In this document: positions 1-8,175 of the stretch, piece by piece
Position numbering within the stretch: the stretch's first letter is position 1
Layout of the letters: the number at the start of each line of letters is the position of its first letter
Source of the DNA: a virus
Length of the DNA stretch: 33,705 nucleotides
Virus record (IMG/VR): IMGVR_UViG_3300046517_001225
Location: 1 to 33,705 of that record
Reading direction: 5' to 3' (one strand)
Translations under genes and position numbers: made by a program
Notes under the pieces: generated by a model
The model's database searches: none
What the model was told of the DNA's origin: nothing
What the model saw: the letters and a program-made list of their open reading frames with translations, nothing else

Positions 1-132
1 GACATCAACCTGAAGGCTAGCATCGAAGTCGTGCAGAAGAACATGAAGACCATATCGACGCCGGATCTGGTCAAGCTGCTTGGTGCTGGCAACGTCATCG
101 ACGTCGAGTTCTACGATGTCGGACGTTCTTGA
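1..132 (+). CDS. 3' end of a gene upstream of TerL, possibly small terminase subunit (partial)
   Basis: An open frame runs from the first base of the window to a TGA at 130-132 and gives the last 43 residues of a protein, ending in ...VIDVEFYDVGRS. Its stop lies inside the next gene: the TerL ATG at 116 falls 17 bases before the end of this stop, which is the tight overlap seen throughout the + strand operon. A gene immediately before TerL and overlapping it is most often the small terminase subunit, which recognises the packaging site on phage DNA. The DNA-binding N-terminus would lie outside the window, so the assignment rests on position only. The visible segment is charged and probably helical and shows no diagnostic motif. 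Confidence 0.6.
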   Translation, partial: DINLKASIEVVQKNMKTISTPDLVKLLGAGNVIDVEFYDVGRS

Positions 133-1981
133 ATTCACATGCCGGGCCTGCGGTGAAGCGAGAACACTCGACCAGTTCCGTATCTTCGCTTCCAAGCCGA
201 AGCTGCTCTACATGGACTTCTGCAGTCTGTGCGAGCAGAGCGAAGGCACGCTTACGCTCTATCGGCGATTCCACGCTTATGCGACGCCGGAGATCGTTGC
301 CGCGGTCTACGCGGCTGAGCGCGCGCCGGTAGAGCGCCGCACGCAAGAGCAGGTTCGACTGCTGGTCGAGCCGAAGCAGGTCAAGCAGGTCAAGACGAGC
401 GCCGACGCGATTCAGGTCGAGCTGGCGCGGCGCGAGCTGGCGCGGCGCAGCTTGATCTACTTCACGACGCTGTTTTTCAAGGACTACAAGCCTGGCTGGG
501 TCCATCAGGACATCGCGCGTCGCCTCGAGAAATTCGTCAAGGATGTCGAAGAAGGCAAGTCGCCGCGCCTGATCATCTGCATGCCACCGCGACATGGCAA
601 GTCGTCGCTGACGTCGGACTCCTTCATTTCGTGGGCGATTGGCAAACATCCAGAATGGGGCGTTATCGGCGCTAGTTACAATATATCGCTGCCGGCTGAG
701 TTCTCCCGCAACATTCGTGATCGTATTCGCGACGAGGAATACACGGCGATCTTTGATGGCGTTCAGCTACGTCAGGATAGTCAGAGCGTCGAGTCGTGGA
801 AGACAACGAAGGGCGGCGGGTACATCGCAGCCGGTGTCGGCGTAGGTATTTCCGGTAAGGGCTACAACATCGGCGTTATCGACGACCCGATCAAGGACTA
901 CGAAGCGGCGCAGTCGGAAACGATTCGCGACGCGACGTACGCCTGGTACCAGTCCGTGTTTCGTCTCCGTGCCGCGCCTGGGGCTGGCATTTTGCTGATA
1001 CAAACTCGCTGGCACGACTTGGACCTGGCTGGTCGCATCCTTTCGAAAGAGGAAGAGCTGCGTAAGGCCGGCGTGCCGGAAGTCGAGCTGGATCGTTGGG
1101 ACGTCGTCAGCTATCCGGCGATCGCCGAGCACGACGAGCATCTGTTGGCTGACGGCTCGATCTTCACTGGCTCGTTGCCGGAAGAGGAAATGGAGACTGC
1201 GCGCCTGCTTCGTCGCGCCGGCGACGCGCTGCACTCCGAACGCTACTCGCTCAATGCGCTGACGACGCTGCGCAACACGACCGACCGCCAGATCTGGTCG
1301 GCGCTCTACCAGCAGAATCCGACGCCGGATGACGGCGATTTCTTTAAGCGCTCCGATTTCCGTTATCAGCATTTGCACAAGGATCGATGGGAAGGGTGCC
1401 GCATATTCACTTGTTGGGACTTCGCGATCAGCAAGCGTACGCGCCGCGACTGGACGGTCGGTGGTGTATTTGCATTGACCTGCGACGACGAGTTGTTTTT
1501 GCTTGAAGCGCGGCGCGGGCGGTGGTCGACCAACGAGATTGCGACCAACATCGTGTCGGTCGTTGAGACGTATCATCCAGAAGTGTTTGCTGGCGAGCGC
1601 GGTGCGATCTACGAGGCGATCTGGCCGGTTACCAAGGCGTTGCTCGACAAGAAGCGACTGTACGTCTCGGTGGACGAGACGTTGGTGCCGATCGAGGACA
1701 AGGAAACGCGCGCTCGGCCGCTACAGGCGCGCACCCAGCAGCACCGGCTGTATTTCAGCTACGACGGTGTCAAACCAGGCACTTATGACGACGTGGAGCG
1801 GGAGCTGCTACGCTTTCCCAATGGTACGCACGACGACTGCGTCGATATGCTCGCCTGGGGTGCTCGCCTTTCAATGAATCTGTCTCTACCGCGCAGGCCC
1901 GCGCAGGCCAAGAAAACAGAGAGCTGGAAAGATAAACTCAAGGTCAAGTCGGAAACTCACCCCTCACATATGGCGGCGTAG
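116..1981 (+). CDS. terL: Terminase large subunit (DNA-packaging ATPase and nuclease)
   Basis: This 621-residue protein is the motor that cuts concatemeric phage DNA and pumps it into the procapsid through the portal. The ATPase domain has a Walker A motif MPPRHGKSS at residues 156-164 and a Walker B-type segment GVIDDP with D256 and D257. The C-terminal RNase H-like nuclease shows CWDF with D435 and a late acidic motif HDDCVD at 572-577. The N-terminus carries two CxxC pairs, C9/C12 and C36/C39, that look like a small zinc finger; this is an added element compared with minimal TerL proteins. I chose the ATG at 116 over a TTG at 80, because the extra twelve residues are low-complexity Ser/Thr and the ATG overlaps the end of the preceding gene. 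Length suits the family. The portal gene follows after two bases. Confidence 0.95.
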   Translation: MSDVLEFTCRACGEARTLDQFRIFASKPKLLYMDFCSLCEQSEGTLTLYRRFHAYATPEIVAAVYAAERAPVERRTQEQVRLLVEPKQVKQVKTSADAIQVELARRELARRSLIYFTTLFFKDYKPGWVHQDIARRLEKFVKDVEEGKSPRLIICMPPRHGKSSLTSDSFISWAIGKHPEWGVIGASYNISLPAEFSRNIRDRIRDEEYTAIFDGVQLRQDSQSVESWKTTKGGGYIAAGVGVGISGKGYNIGVIDDPIKDYEAAQSETIRDATYAWYQSVFRLRAAPGAGILLIQTRWHDLDLAGRILSKEEELRKAGVPEVELDRWDVVSYPAIAEHDEHLLADGSIFTGSLPEEEMETARLLRRAGDALHSERYSLNALTTLRNTTDRQIWSALYQQNPTPDDGDFFKRSDFRYQHLHKDRWEGCRIFTCWDFAISKRTRRDWTVGGVFALTCDDELFLLEARRGRWSTNEIATNIVSVVETYHPEVFAGERGAIYEAIWPVTKALLDKKRLYVSVDETLVPIEDKETRARPLQARTQQHRLYFSYDGVKPGTYDDVERELLRFPNGTHDDCVDMLAWGARLSMNLSLPRRPAQAKKTESWKDKLKVKSETHPSHMAA

Positions 1982-1983
1982 AC

Positions 1984-4059
1984 ATGGCATTCGACAGCGA
2001 CACTGCGCGAAGCGAATACGAAAACTATCGGTTTTCGTACGACAACGGACATCACCAGTGGATCGAAACTGCGCGACGCTGTTTTGATTTCTGGCGCAAC
2101 CAGCAGTGGAAGGATGGCGACGTCGCCAAGTTGGACCTGGCGAACCGGCCGCACTTGTCGTTCAACACGATCGCCAGCCTGGTCCGGGTAATGAAGGGCA
2201 TCCAGCGCGCGCTGCGTAACGATGTGCGCTTCGCGCCGACGCACGACGCTGATGCGACAGCTGCTGAGATCCAAGACACGCTCTGGCTGTCGGTGCAAGG
2301 CGAAAACAACCTGGATTTCCTTGAGTCTGATATCTACCAGGCTGGCTTGATCACTGGCCGGGCGTACTACGACATTCGTATGGACTTCGATCACCAGATG
2401 CAGGGGCAGATCAAGATCATGCGCCCGCGCAGCCAGGACGTCATTCTTGACCCGACGATCGACTCCTACGATACGGAAACATGGCCGCAGCTGCACTACG
2501 CACGCTGGGTCAACATGCTTGATCTCGAGCACATGTTCGGCAAGGCCGCGGTGAAGGACTTGTCCTACTCCGACATGCCGCAGTGGTACGGCTACGAAGA
2601 TAAGTTCATGGCGCAGACTCTGTCGCAGCTGCCGTACTACTACTCGCACATCGGCGAGACGGATAAGAAATTGCAGCGCGCTTACCGCTTGATCGAGCGT
2701 CAGTACTTCGAGCTGGTGCGCCGGGAAGTGTTCATCGATATGAAAACAGGTGATACGTCCGAGATTCCGACGCAGTGGGACCGGAACAAGATCGCCGACG
2801 TGCTGAGCCGCACTGAAGGGCTCGGTACGATGCATCGCAAGGTCAAGACGCTGCGTGACCGGGTAACGTGCGATACGCTGTTGCTGCACGACGAAGAGCT
2901 GCCGTACAAGAACTACACCATCGTTCCATTCTTCCCCGAGTTCATTGACGGCGTGGCGCGCGGACTGGTCGAGGATTTGTTGGACCCGCAGGAGCTGTTC
3001 AACAAGGTGACGTCGCAAGAGCTGCATATTATCAACACGACGGCGAACAGCGGCATCAAGATCCGCGTTGGTGCGTTGAAGAACATGACGATCGAAGAGC
3101 TGGAAGCGTCCGGCTCCAAGACTGGAGCTGTGTTCGAGCTGGACGAAATTGCGAACATGGAGAAAATCCAGCCGAATCAGGTGCCGCAAGGGCACGATCG
3201 GCTGTCGTTCAAGGCCGACAAGATCATGCGCGACCTGGCTGGCGTGCCGCAGAGTGCGCGCGGCTTCGCGCGTGAGGACGTGGCTGGCGAGGCGATCGAG
3301 TCGAACCAGGCGGCGAGCGACGTCAATTTCGCCGGACCGCTGTCGAACCTGCACCGCTCCAAGCAGATGCTGGCGCTGCGAGCGCAGTCGCTGTGGCAGG
3401 AGTACTACACTGAGACGCGCGTGTTGATGGTGAACCGCGGTTCGGCCTACCGTCCAGACATCAAAACGACGACGGTCAACCAGACGACGCCGGAAGGCGA
3501 GGTCGTGAACGACGTGACTCGCGGCAAGTATTCGACCGTGCTGGTGCCGTCGCCGTCGCGCGCCACTATGAGCGAAGGCGAGTTCAAGCAGATGGTCGAG
3601 CTGCGCAAGCTCGGCATCAAGGTGCCGGACGACGTGATGATCGAGCTGAGTGGTGCGCCGAACTCCGTCGTGCAGCGCATGAAGGGCGATTCGGTGCAGG
3701 ACCAGGAGCGTCAGCAGCAGCTAGCTGAGCAGGAACAGGCAGACGCGGCGGCTTTGAACAAAGCCAAGATCGAGAAGGAGTCGGGCGCGGCGCGGCTCAA
3801 TGTAGCGCGTGCGGAAAAGGCCGAAAGCGAGGCTGGGCGAGATCCGGATGCTGCGTACGAGCGCGTCGAGACTACGCGCATCGCATCGGATCATGCGACC
3901 GAGCAGAAGCGCATCGCGCTCGATCGCGAGAAGCTCGATGTCCAGCGTGAGCAAGGCGACAAAAAGATCGCCGTGGATCTGACGAAAGTGAAGCACGAAG
4001 GTATGCGCCATCGGGAGACGCTCGATGCGCAGAAAAACAAACCCGCAGCCAGGAGATAG
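1984..4059 (+). CDS. Portal protein, P22-like
   Basis: This 691-residue protein is the likely portal: a dodecameric ring at one capsid vertex through which TerL pumps DNA and onto which the tail assembles. Evidence is its place directly after TerL, its length (close to the roughly 700 residues of P22 gp1-type portals), and a central region typical of that group. That region includes FFPEFIDGVARGLVEDLLDPQ followed by a segment rich in Asn and Thr. The N-terminus has LSFNTIASLVRVMKGIQRA, which resembles the start of P22-type portals. The last 120 residues or so are charged, Gln/Glu/Lys-rich and probably coiled coil, which could form the barrel that reaches into the capsid. There is no clear Shine-Dalgarno sequence before the ATG, and it starts two bases after the TerL stop, so translation may be coupled. 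Confidence 0.9.
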   Translation: MAFDSDTARSEYENYRFSYDNGHHQWIETARRCFDFWRNQQWKDGDVAKLDLANRPHLSFNTIASLVRVMKGIQRALRNDVRFAPTHDADATAAEIQDTLWLSVQGENNLDFLESDIYQAGLITGRAYYDIRMDFDHQMQGQIKIMRPRSQDVILDPTIDSYDTETWPQLHYARWVNMLDLEHMFGKAAVKDLSYSDMPQWYGYEDKFMAQTLSQLPYYYSHIGETDKKLQRAYRLIERQYFELVRREVFIDMKTGDTSEIPTQWDRNKIADVLSRTEGLGTMHRKVKTLRDRVTCDTLLLHDEELPYKNYTIVPFFPEFIDGVARGLVEDLLDPQELFNKVTSQELHIINTTANSGIKIRVGALKNMTIEELEASGSKTGAVFELDEIANMEKIQPNQVPQGHDRLSFKADKIMRDLAGVPQSARGFAREDVAGEAIESNQAASDVNFAGPLSNLHRSKQMLALRAQSLWQEYYTETRVLMVNRGSAYRPDIKTTTVNQTTPEGEVVNDVTRGKYSTVLVPSPSRATMSEGEFKQMVELRKLGIKVPDDVMIELSGAPNSVVQRMKGDSVQDQERQQQLAEQEQADAAALNKAKIEKESGAARLNVARAEKAESEAGRDPDAAYERVETTRIASDHATEQKRIALDREKLDVQREQGDKKIAVDLTKVKHEGMRHRETLDAQKNKPAARR

Positions 4060-4062
4060 CAC

Positions 4063-5100
4063 ATGGCCAAAGATGCAGAGTTCGAATTCGTAACCGACCC
4101 CGACCCGGATGCTGACACGTCCAAGGCCGACCGCGGCGACAAGGTGGAAAGCCCTGCCGCCGTCGAGAAGGATGATAAAGTCGATGACAAGGCTACCGAC
4201 AAAGGCGGCGCGCGCAAGCGCGGCCCTGACGGTAAGTTCTTGCCGGTAGACGGCGCCGAAACGGAAGAAGAGGAAGAGACGGAAGAAGAGGACGAGGAAG
4301 AATCCACTTCCGAAGTTTCCGACGACGCCGAGACGGAAGAGGAAACGGAAGAAGAGGAAGAAACTCCCGATCCTAAAGCTGCCAAACCGGAAAAGACCGT
4401 ACCGTACAGCCGCTTCAAGGAGGTCGTCGACCAGCGCAAGGAAATGGGCGTCAAGCTCGCGCAGACCGAAAGCGAGCTAGTGAAAGCGACGGCCAAGGAC
4501 AAAACCGAGATCGAGACGATCAACGCGTCGCTCGACAAGCTGTATGAAGACGTCGAGAAGGCGCGCGCTGACGGCGACGTTGCGCAGGCTGCGAAACTGC
4601 AGCGCGAGATCGACACCAATAACCGCAAGATCTCGCGCATCGAAACGCAGTTGATTTCGCGCCAGGAGGCGTTCGCGCTCAGCGAGAACAACACCTACAA
4701 CTTCATGCTGGAACAGATGGAGGGGCGTGTACCGCAGGTCAACCCGGAGTCGCCGGAGTTCGACAAAACGGTGGTGGCTGAGCTTGAGTTCCAGGTGGGT
4801 GCGTACGAGAAGGCCGGCCTGTCGCCAACGGCTGCGTTACGCCGTGCGTGTGCCTTGTTGTTTCAGCAGGACGTTTTCGGGCCGGTGCCTGCGGCGGCTG
4901 CTGCAAAGGGGCCTCAAAAGAAGCCGACTGACGTGAAGAAGAATCTCGAAGCGGCGAGAAAGTCACCGCCAGAGCCGGGCAGTAAAGGCCCGGCGAAAGA
5001 GCCGGCTGCCAAGTCGGTCGAGGATATGACCGACGAGGAATTCGAGGCGCTGCCGGAGTCGAAAAGACGCGAGCTGCGCGGCGATAACTTCGCTGGGTAA
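4063..5100 (+). CDS. Probable scaffolding protein
   Basis: This 345-residue protein lies between portal and major capsid protein, where podoviruses carry the scaffold that directs capsid shell assembly and later leaves. The N-terminal third is extremely acidic, with long runs of Glu and Asp at about residues 65-110. It is followed by a predicted coiled coil at about 125-205 (alternating Lys/Glu with heptad-like Leu and Ile). The C-terminus is Lys/Pro/Ala-rich and ends in an acidic ...DMTDEEFEALPESKRRELRGDN segment. This acidic and helical composition with low hydrophobic content is usual for scaffolds, which have little sequence conservation. The ATG follows the portal stop directly, with an AGGAG-like site inside the end of the portal gene. 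No protease motif is visible. The function is inferred from position and composition. Confidence 0.75.
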   Translation: MAKDAEFEFVTDPDPDADTSKADRGDKVESPAAVEKDDKVDDKATDKGGARKRGPDGKFLPVDGAETEEEEETEEEDEEESTSEVSDDAETEEETEEEEETPDPKAAKPEKTVPYSRFKEVVDQRKEMGVKLAQTESELVKATAKDKTEIETINASLDKLYEDVEKARADGDVAQAAKLQREIDTNNRKISRIETQLISRQEAFALSENNTYNFMLEQMEGRVPQVNPESPEFDKTVVAELEFQVGAYEKAGLSPTAALRRACALLFQQDVFGPVPAAAAAKGPQKKPTDVKKNLEAARKSPPEPGSKGPAKEPAAKSVEDMTDEEFEALPESKRRELRGDNFAG

Positions 5101-5110
5101 TCGACTAAAT

Positions 5111-5138
5111 CGAGGGGGCTTGCGCCTAAGCCCCCTCG
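5111..5138 (+). terminator. Strong GC-rich hairpin after the scaffold gene
   Basis: An 11-base-pair perfect inverted repeat (CGAGGGGGCTT and its complement) with a six-base loop GCGCCT lies just past the scaffold stop. There is no T-tract after it, so it may pause transcription, mark an RNA processing or stability boundary, or act as a weak terminator, rather than being a canonical rho-independent terminator. It sits between the packaging genes and the major capsid gene, where expression levels would need to differ. Confidence 0.55.
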
Positions 5139-5208
5139 GTGCTAGTGTCCGCGCCATCGACTATCCGGGTCGTTAAAACGGAAGCGCTAGCAGACCGCTC
5201 AATCTGCG

Positions 5209-5292
5209 TACTCCGCAAGGCCAGCGTTATCGGGCCACGAAAGAAAGAACCGCGAGCCTGGCTCGCACGTCTTTTTCTTCTTATGCGGAGTA
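5209..5292 (+). promoter_or_regulatory. Long-range inverted repeat that can mask the capsid-gene ribosome binding site
   Basis: The nine bases TACTCCGCA at 5209-5217 are perfectly complementary to TGCGGAGTA at 5284-5292. The second arm contains the GGAG Shine-Dalgarno core (5287-5290) of the major capsid gene that starts at 5300. A further hairpin lies between the arms. In RNA this would form a closed structure with the ribosome binding site in its stem. Whether it regulates capsid translation, or is an mRNA-stabilising structure, cannot be told from sequence. No sigma-70-like promoter was recognised in 5139-5299. Confidence 0.45.
5252..5282 (+). terminator. Hairpin plus T-rich tract inside the capsid leader
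   Basis: A six-base-pair stem GCGAGC/GCTCGC with a three-base loop is followed after four bases by a T/C-rich tract CTTTTTCTTCTT. A purine-rich A/G tract precedes it, so the flanks may extend the stem imperfectly. It resembles a rho-independent terminator but lies only 18 bases before the capsid ATG. It could act as a leaky terminator or as an inner stem of the leader structure. Confidence 0.4.
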
Positions 5293-5299
5293 GCCTCAA

Positions 5300-6424
5300 A
5301 TGGCACTGACCAATTTCGCGGCACTCACCAGCGAACAGCTGACCACCTGGTCACGCGACTTCTGGCGAGAAGGCCGCAACAAGTCGTTCCTCATGTCGTT
5401 CGCGGGCGACTCGTCGAATTCGATGGTGCAGCGTATTACCGAGCTGCGTCAGACGAAGGACGGCGCGCGAGCGGTCCTCACCCTGGTGTCCGATGCGCAG
5501 GGCGACGGCGTGGTTGGCGACAACACCCTCGAAGGCAACGAAGAGGCGCTGGCGTCGCACGACACCGTCATCCAGCTCGACCAGCTGCGCCACGCCCATC
5601 GCAACAAGGGTAAGCTGGCCCAGCAAAAGTCGGTCGTTCGGTTCCGCGGCGAAGCCAAGGACAAACTGACCTACTGGATCGCGGACCGTAGCGACCAGCT
5701 CGGTTTCCTGGCCCTCGCTGGCGTTTCCTTCGCGTACAAGAACAACGGCGCGCTTCGCGTCGGTTCGCAGCTCAACTCTCTGTCGTTCGCGGCCGATGTC
5801 AAGGCTCCGTCGACGAATCGCTACTTCCGTTGGGACGCAACGAGCGGCCTCGTGGCTGGCGACACCACAGCAGTCGATCCGGCTGACACGCCATCGTGGA
5901 AAATGCTGGTGCAGCTCAAGGCGGCAGCGGTCGACGCGTACATCCGGCCGATCCGCACCGAAGACGGCATCGAAATGTTCAACGTCTTCATGTGCCCGCA
6001 GGGCATTGCCAAGCTCAAGCAGGACAGTGACTTCCTGTTGGCGTGGCGTCACGCCCAGGAGCGCGGCGAAGGCAACCCGATCTTCAAGGGCACCCCGCAC
6101 GGCGGCAAGCGCGGTATCTACGTCGACGGCCTGAACATTCTCGAGTATCGCCATGTGTTCAACACCAAGGGCGCGACCTCGGGTGTTGGTAAGTGGGGTG
6201 CCGGCGAGGCGATCGACGGACAGCGCGTTTCGCTCTGCGGTGCGCAGGCGCTCGGCCTGGCCGACATCGGCATGGCAGAGTGGGACGAGAAGTACTTCGA
6301 CTACGGCAACTCACCCGGCATCGCAGTGGGCAAGATCTTCGGCCTGCTGAAGCCGCAGCTCTACAGTATCTACGCTCAAAGCGTCGAAGACTTCGGCGTC
6401 ATGAGCTGCGATACGGCAATCTGA
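5300..6424 (+). CDS. Major capsid protein (N4-gp56/DUF4043-like)
   Basis: This 374-residue protein forms the icosahedral shell. The family call rests on the opening MALTNFAALTSEQLTTWSRDFW, on FLMSFAGDSSNSMVQRITEL near residue 35, on the central HAHRNKGKLAQQKSVVRFR segment, and on an ending with repeated Gly-rich loops and KIFGLLKPQLYSI. These features recall the DUF4043/N4 gp56-type capsid proteins, which adopt the HK97 fold. The length matches that group (about 370-400 residues). It follows a scaffold gene and has its own good ribosome binding site GGAG nine bases before the ATG, preceded by a highly structured leader. No N-terminal delta-domain or prohead protease gene is evident, which agrees with a separate scaffold protein. 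Family membership is recalled, not searched. Confidence 0.88.
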   Translation: MALTNFAALTSEQLTTWSRDFWREGRNKSFLMSFAGDSSNSMVQRITELRQTKDGARAVLTLVSDAQGDGVVGDNTLEGNEEALASHDTVIQLDQLRHAHRNKGKLAQQKSVVRFRGEAKDKLTYWIADRSDQLGFLALAGVSFAYKNNGALRVGSQLNSLSFAADVKAPSTNRYFRWDATSGLVAGDTTAVDPADTPSWKMLVQLKAAAVDAYIRPIRTEDGIEMFNVFMCPQGIAKLKQDSDFLLAWRHAQERGEGNPIFKGTPHGGKRGIYVDGLNILEYRHVFNTKGATSGVGKWGAGEAIDGQRVSLCGAQALGLADIGMAEWDEKYFDYGNSPGIAVGKIFGLLKPQLYSIYAQSVEDFGVMSCDTAI

Positions 6425-6436
6425 CGGAGAACCAAT

Positions 6437-6820
6437 ATGAGCAGCACTCGGAAAATCGATACCCGTCAGTGGCCGGTCGTTGCGCTTGCTGACATCGTCA
6501 TCGGCGACATGGGCAACACGGTCACGATCGGCCTGCCGCCTGGTGCGTTGCTGCGCGAACTCACTGCGCAGACCATCACGGCATTCAACTCCGTGACGAC
6601 CGCCGTGATGTCGGTCAGTGACGGTACGACGACCTTCATCAACGGCGTCGACCTCAAGTCGACGGGCGCGGAGACGGTGTCGAACCTGCAGACGTACTAC
6701 CCGAGCGGCGGCACGCTCACGATCACTCCGACGCAGACTGGCGGCGACGCCACGGCCGGTGAAACCATCGTGTCGGCGGAATACGTCGTCGTCGGGCGGG
6801 CTAACGAATCCTTCGGTTGA
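6437..6820 (+). CDS. Small head protein, possible capsid decoration protein
   Basis: A 127-residue protein starts 12 bases after the capsid gene with a GGAG ribosome binding site. It is rich in Thr, Val, Gly and Ser, has almost no charged runs, and looks all-beta. Immediately downstream is a strong terminator, so it is likely co-transcribed with the major capsid protein at the same high level. That placement and composition suggest a capsid cement or decoration protein that stabilises the expanded shell. I do not recognise a named family. It could instead be a minor head or connector component. Confidence 0.7.
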   Translation: MSSTRKIDTRQWPVVALADIVIGDMGNTVTIGLPPGALLRELTAQTITAFNSVTTAVMSVSDGTTTFINGVDLKSTGAETVSNLQTYYPSGGTLTITPTQTGGDATAGETIVSAEYVVVGRANESFG

Positions 6821-6846
6821 TACGGCCAAGCGGGCGCACTACCATT

Positions 6847-6872
6847 GGGGCGGGGAATCCCGCCCCTTTTTT
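6847..6872 (+). terminator. Rho-independent terminator
   Basis: A perfect eight-base-pair stem GGGGCGGG/CCCGCCCC with a four-base loop GAAT is followed directly by six T residues (6867-6872). This is a textbook intrinsic terminator. It closes the capsid unit and lies 18 bases before the ATG of the next + strand gene, so downstream tail genes must rely on read-through, antitermination or a promoter I could not identify. Confidence 0.9.
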
Positions 6873-6890
6873 CAATATGGAGAGCGCGTT

Positions 6891-7466
6891 ATGTCAATCG
6901 AAATGATCTCGCTGAGAACCTTTCGGCTCGCAACAACGAAGGGACACATCATTCTGTTCAAGGCGAAGGAGCCGCGGCCGGTTCCAAACGACGCGGTGAC
7001 CGACGCAATGGCTGCCGGCTGCGTGCCGACCCATCCGGACGACGCGCCGTTGTTCGAGGATCTGGCCAAGGCTAAAGTCGAGTTCCAGGGCGACCTGCGC
7101 CGCTCCATCATCTTCCTCGCGATGGAAGTGATCGCGAAGGAAAACAACTCGAAACAGTTCACTGCTGGCGGGCGCCCCAAGACTGCTGTCATGGTCGACC
7201 GGCTCGGCTTCGAGCTGACAGACTCGGAAATTGGCGCTGCGTGGCAGGATTATATGACCGTCAAGGGCAGCGGCGACGACGTCCAGCTGCATCCGAACGC
7301 CATCGAAGTCATGAAGGTGCTTGGTGCGGACTCGCTCGAAGGGCTGCGCGCGATCGCGCGCCAGCAGAACATCAACAGCAAGGAACTCGAAGGCGTGTCC
7401 GTGCGCGATCTGCGCCGGGTGCTGCTGGTCAAATTGTCCGGCGTGGCGTTCGCACAGGCGGCGTAA
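6891..7466 (+). CDS. Conserved head-region protein, function unknown
   Basis: This 191-residue protein starts at an ATG with a GGAGAG ribosome binding site that lies directly behind the terminator hairpin. The N-terminal 60 residues look like a small beta domain (MISLRTFRLATTKGHIILFK) ending in a Pro/Asp-rich stretch. The remainder is helical with a moderately basic C-terminus (SVRDLRRVLLVKLSG). I recognise no catalytic motif, signal peptide or membrane segment. Its position between the capsid genes and the head-tail adaptor suggests a head-completion or minor virion role, but this is inference. An in-frame extension reaching back to about 6618 would run through the terminator and the end of the previous gene, so I reject it. 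Confidence 0.75.
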   Translation: MSIEMISLRTFRLATTKGHIILFKAKEPRPVPNDAVTDAMAAGCVPTHPDDAPLFEDLAKAKVEFQGDLRRSIIFLAMEVIAKENNSKQFTAGGRPKTAVMVDRLGFELTDSEIGAAWQDYMTVKGSGDDVQLHPNAIEVMKVLGADSLEGLRAIARQQNINSKELEGVSVRDLRRVLLVKLSGVAFAQAA

Positions 7467-7469
7467 TCG

Positions 7470-8174
7470 ATGCTCGCGACCACGACCGACGAGTTGAACG
7501 AAGTTTTTCGGGATGAAGTGTCCGATCCGCTGGAAGGTATCGACGCCGACAATCCCGACAGCGAGAATCTCTGGAAAGAACGCGAGGTCTACCGCTACAT
7601 GACGGAAGCGGTGGACGCAGTCGCGAAGCAGGTTCAAACGCTGTACCGTCTCATTCGACTCCCGGTCGTGGCCACGCAGCAGGTCGTTCGCCTGCCCAAG
7701 TCGGTGCTCGACATTCGCAGTGCGCGGATGGTGACTGCCGGCAACACGCTGCTGCCGCAGAACGCCAACCAAGCGCTGTACGCGCCGCGCGATGACTACG
7801 GCATGGTGGCAACGGTGACGCCCGGTTTCTTTACCGACACCGGCCTGCCACGCAACTACGTGCGCGACTACGACGCCCATGCGCTGCGCCTGGTCCCGAC
7901 CCCTACTGTTGACGACACGATCGAGATCCAGTGCGACATCGTGCCGGGCACGCCGATGGCTGCCGGCATCCCGCTGTTGATGACCGACACGGAAGATCAG
8001 CGGTTGCTGCTGACCAAGATGAAAGCATTGGCCTACTCCAAGCAGGATGCTGACTGCGTCGATATGGAGCGAGCTGAGTACTTCGAGAAGAAGTTCAAGC
8101 TCGATGTGGTCGAGCGCGCGGTATCGTTGCGTCGCATGCGTCGCGCGTCCGGCGTGATCGCGATGGAGTGGTGA
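7470..8174 (+). CDS. Probable head-tail adaptor (portal-binding connector)
   Basis: This 234-residue protein has a helical N-terminus with an acidic stretch (DEVSDPLEGIDADNPDSENLW), a central helix containing REVYRYMTEAVDAVAKQVQTLY, a beta-rich middle with VVRLPKSVLDIRSARMV, and a helical C-terminus ending in basic RRMRRASG. This helix, beta insertion and helix layout is common among podoviral connectors (P22 gp4, T7 gp11 type). Those proteins bind under the portal and receive the tail. It precedes a propeller-like tail protein, as gp4 precedes gp10-type proteins in P22. The ATG follows the preceding stop by three bases. The homology is by architecture and order, not by a recognised motif. 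Confidence 0.7.
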   Translation: MLATTTDELNEVFRDEVSDPLEGIDADNPDSENLWKEREVYRYMTEAVDAVAKQVQTLYRLIRLPVVATQQVVRLPKSVLDIRSARMVTAGNTLLPQNANQALYAPRDDYGMVATVTPGFFTDTGLPRNYVRDYDAHALRLVPTPTVDDTIEIQCDIVPGTPMAAGIPLLMTDTEDQRLLLTKMKALAYSKQDADCVDMERAEYFEKKFKLDVVERAVSLRRMRRASGVIAMEW

Positions 8175-8175
8175 C

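Noticed and set aside
80-115. TTG start for TerL
   Set aside because: Adds only a Ser/Thr-rich stretch and a deeper overlap with the upstream gene; ATG 116 is the better start.
1957-3354. Long antisense open frame opposite the portal gene
   Set aside because: It is a shadow of the GC-rich portal coding strand, with Arg/Val/Leu-rich composition and no ribosome binding site. The + strand protein has recognisable portal features.
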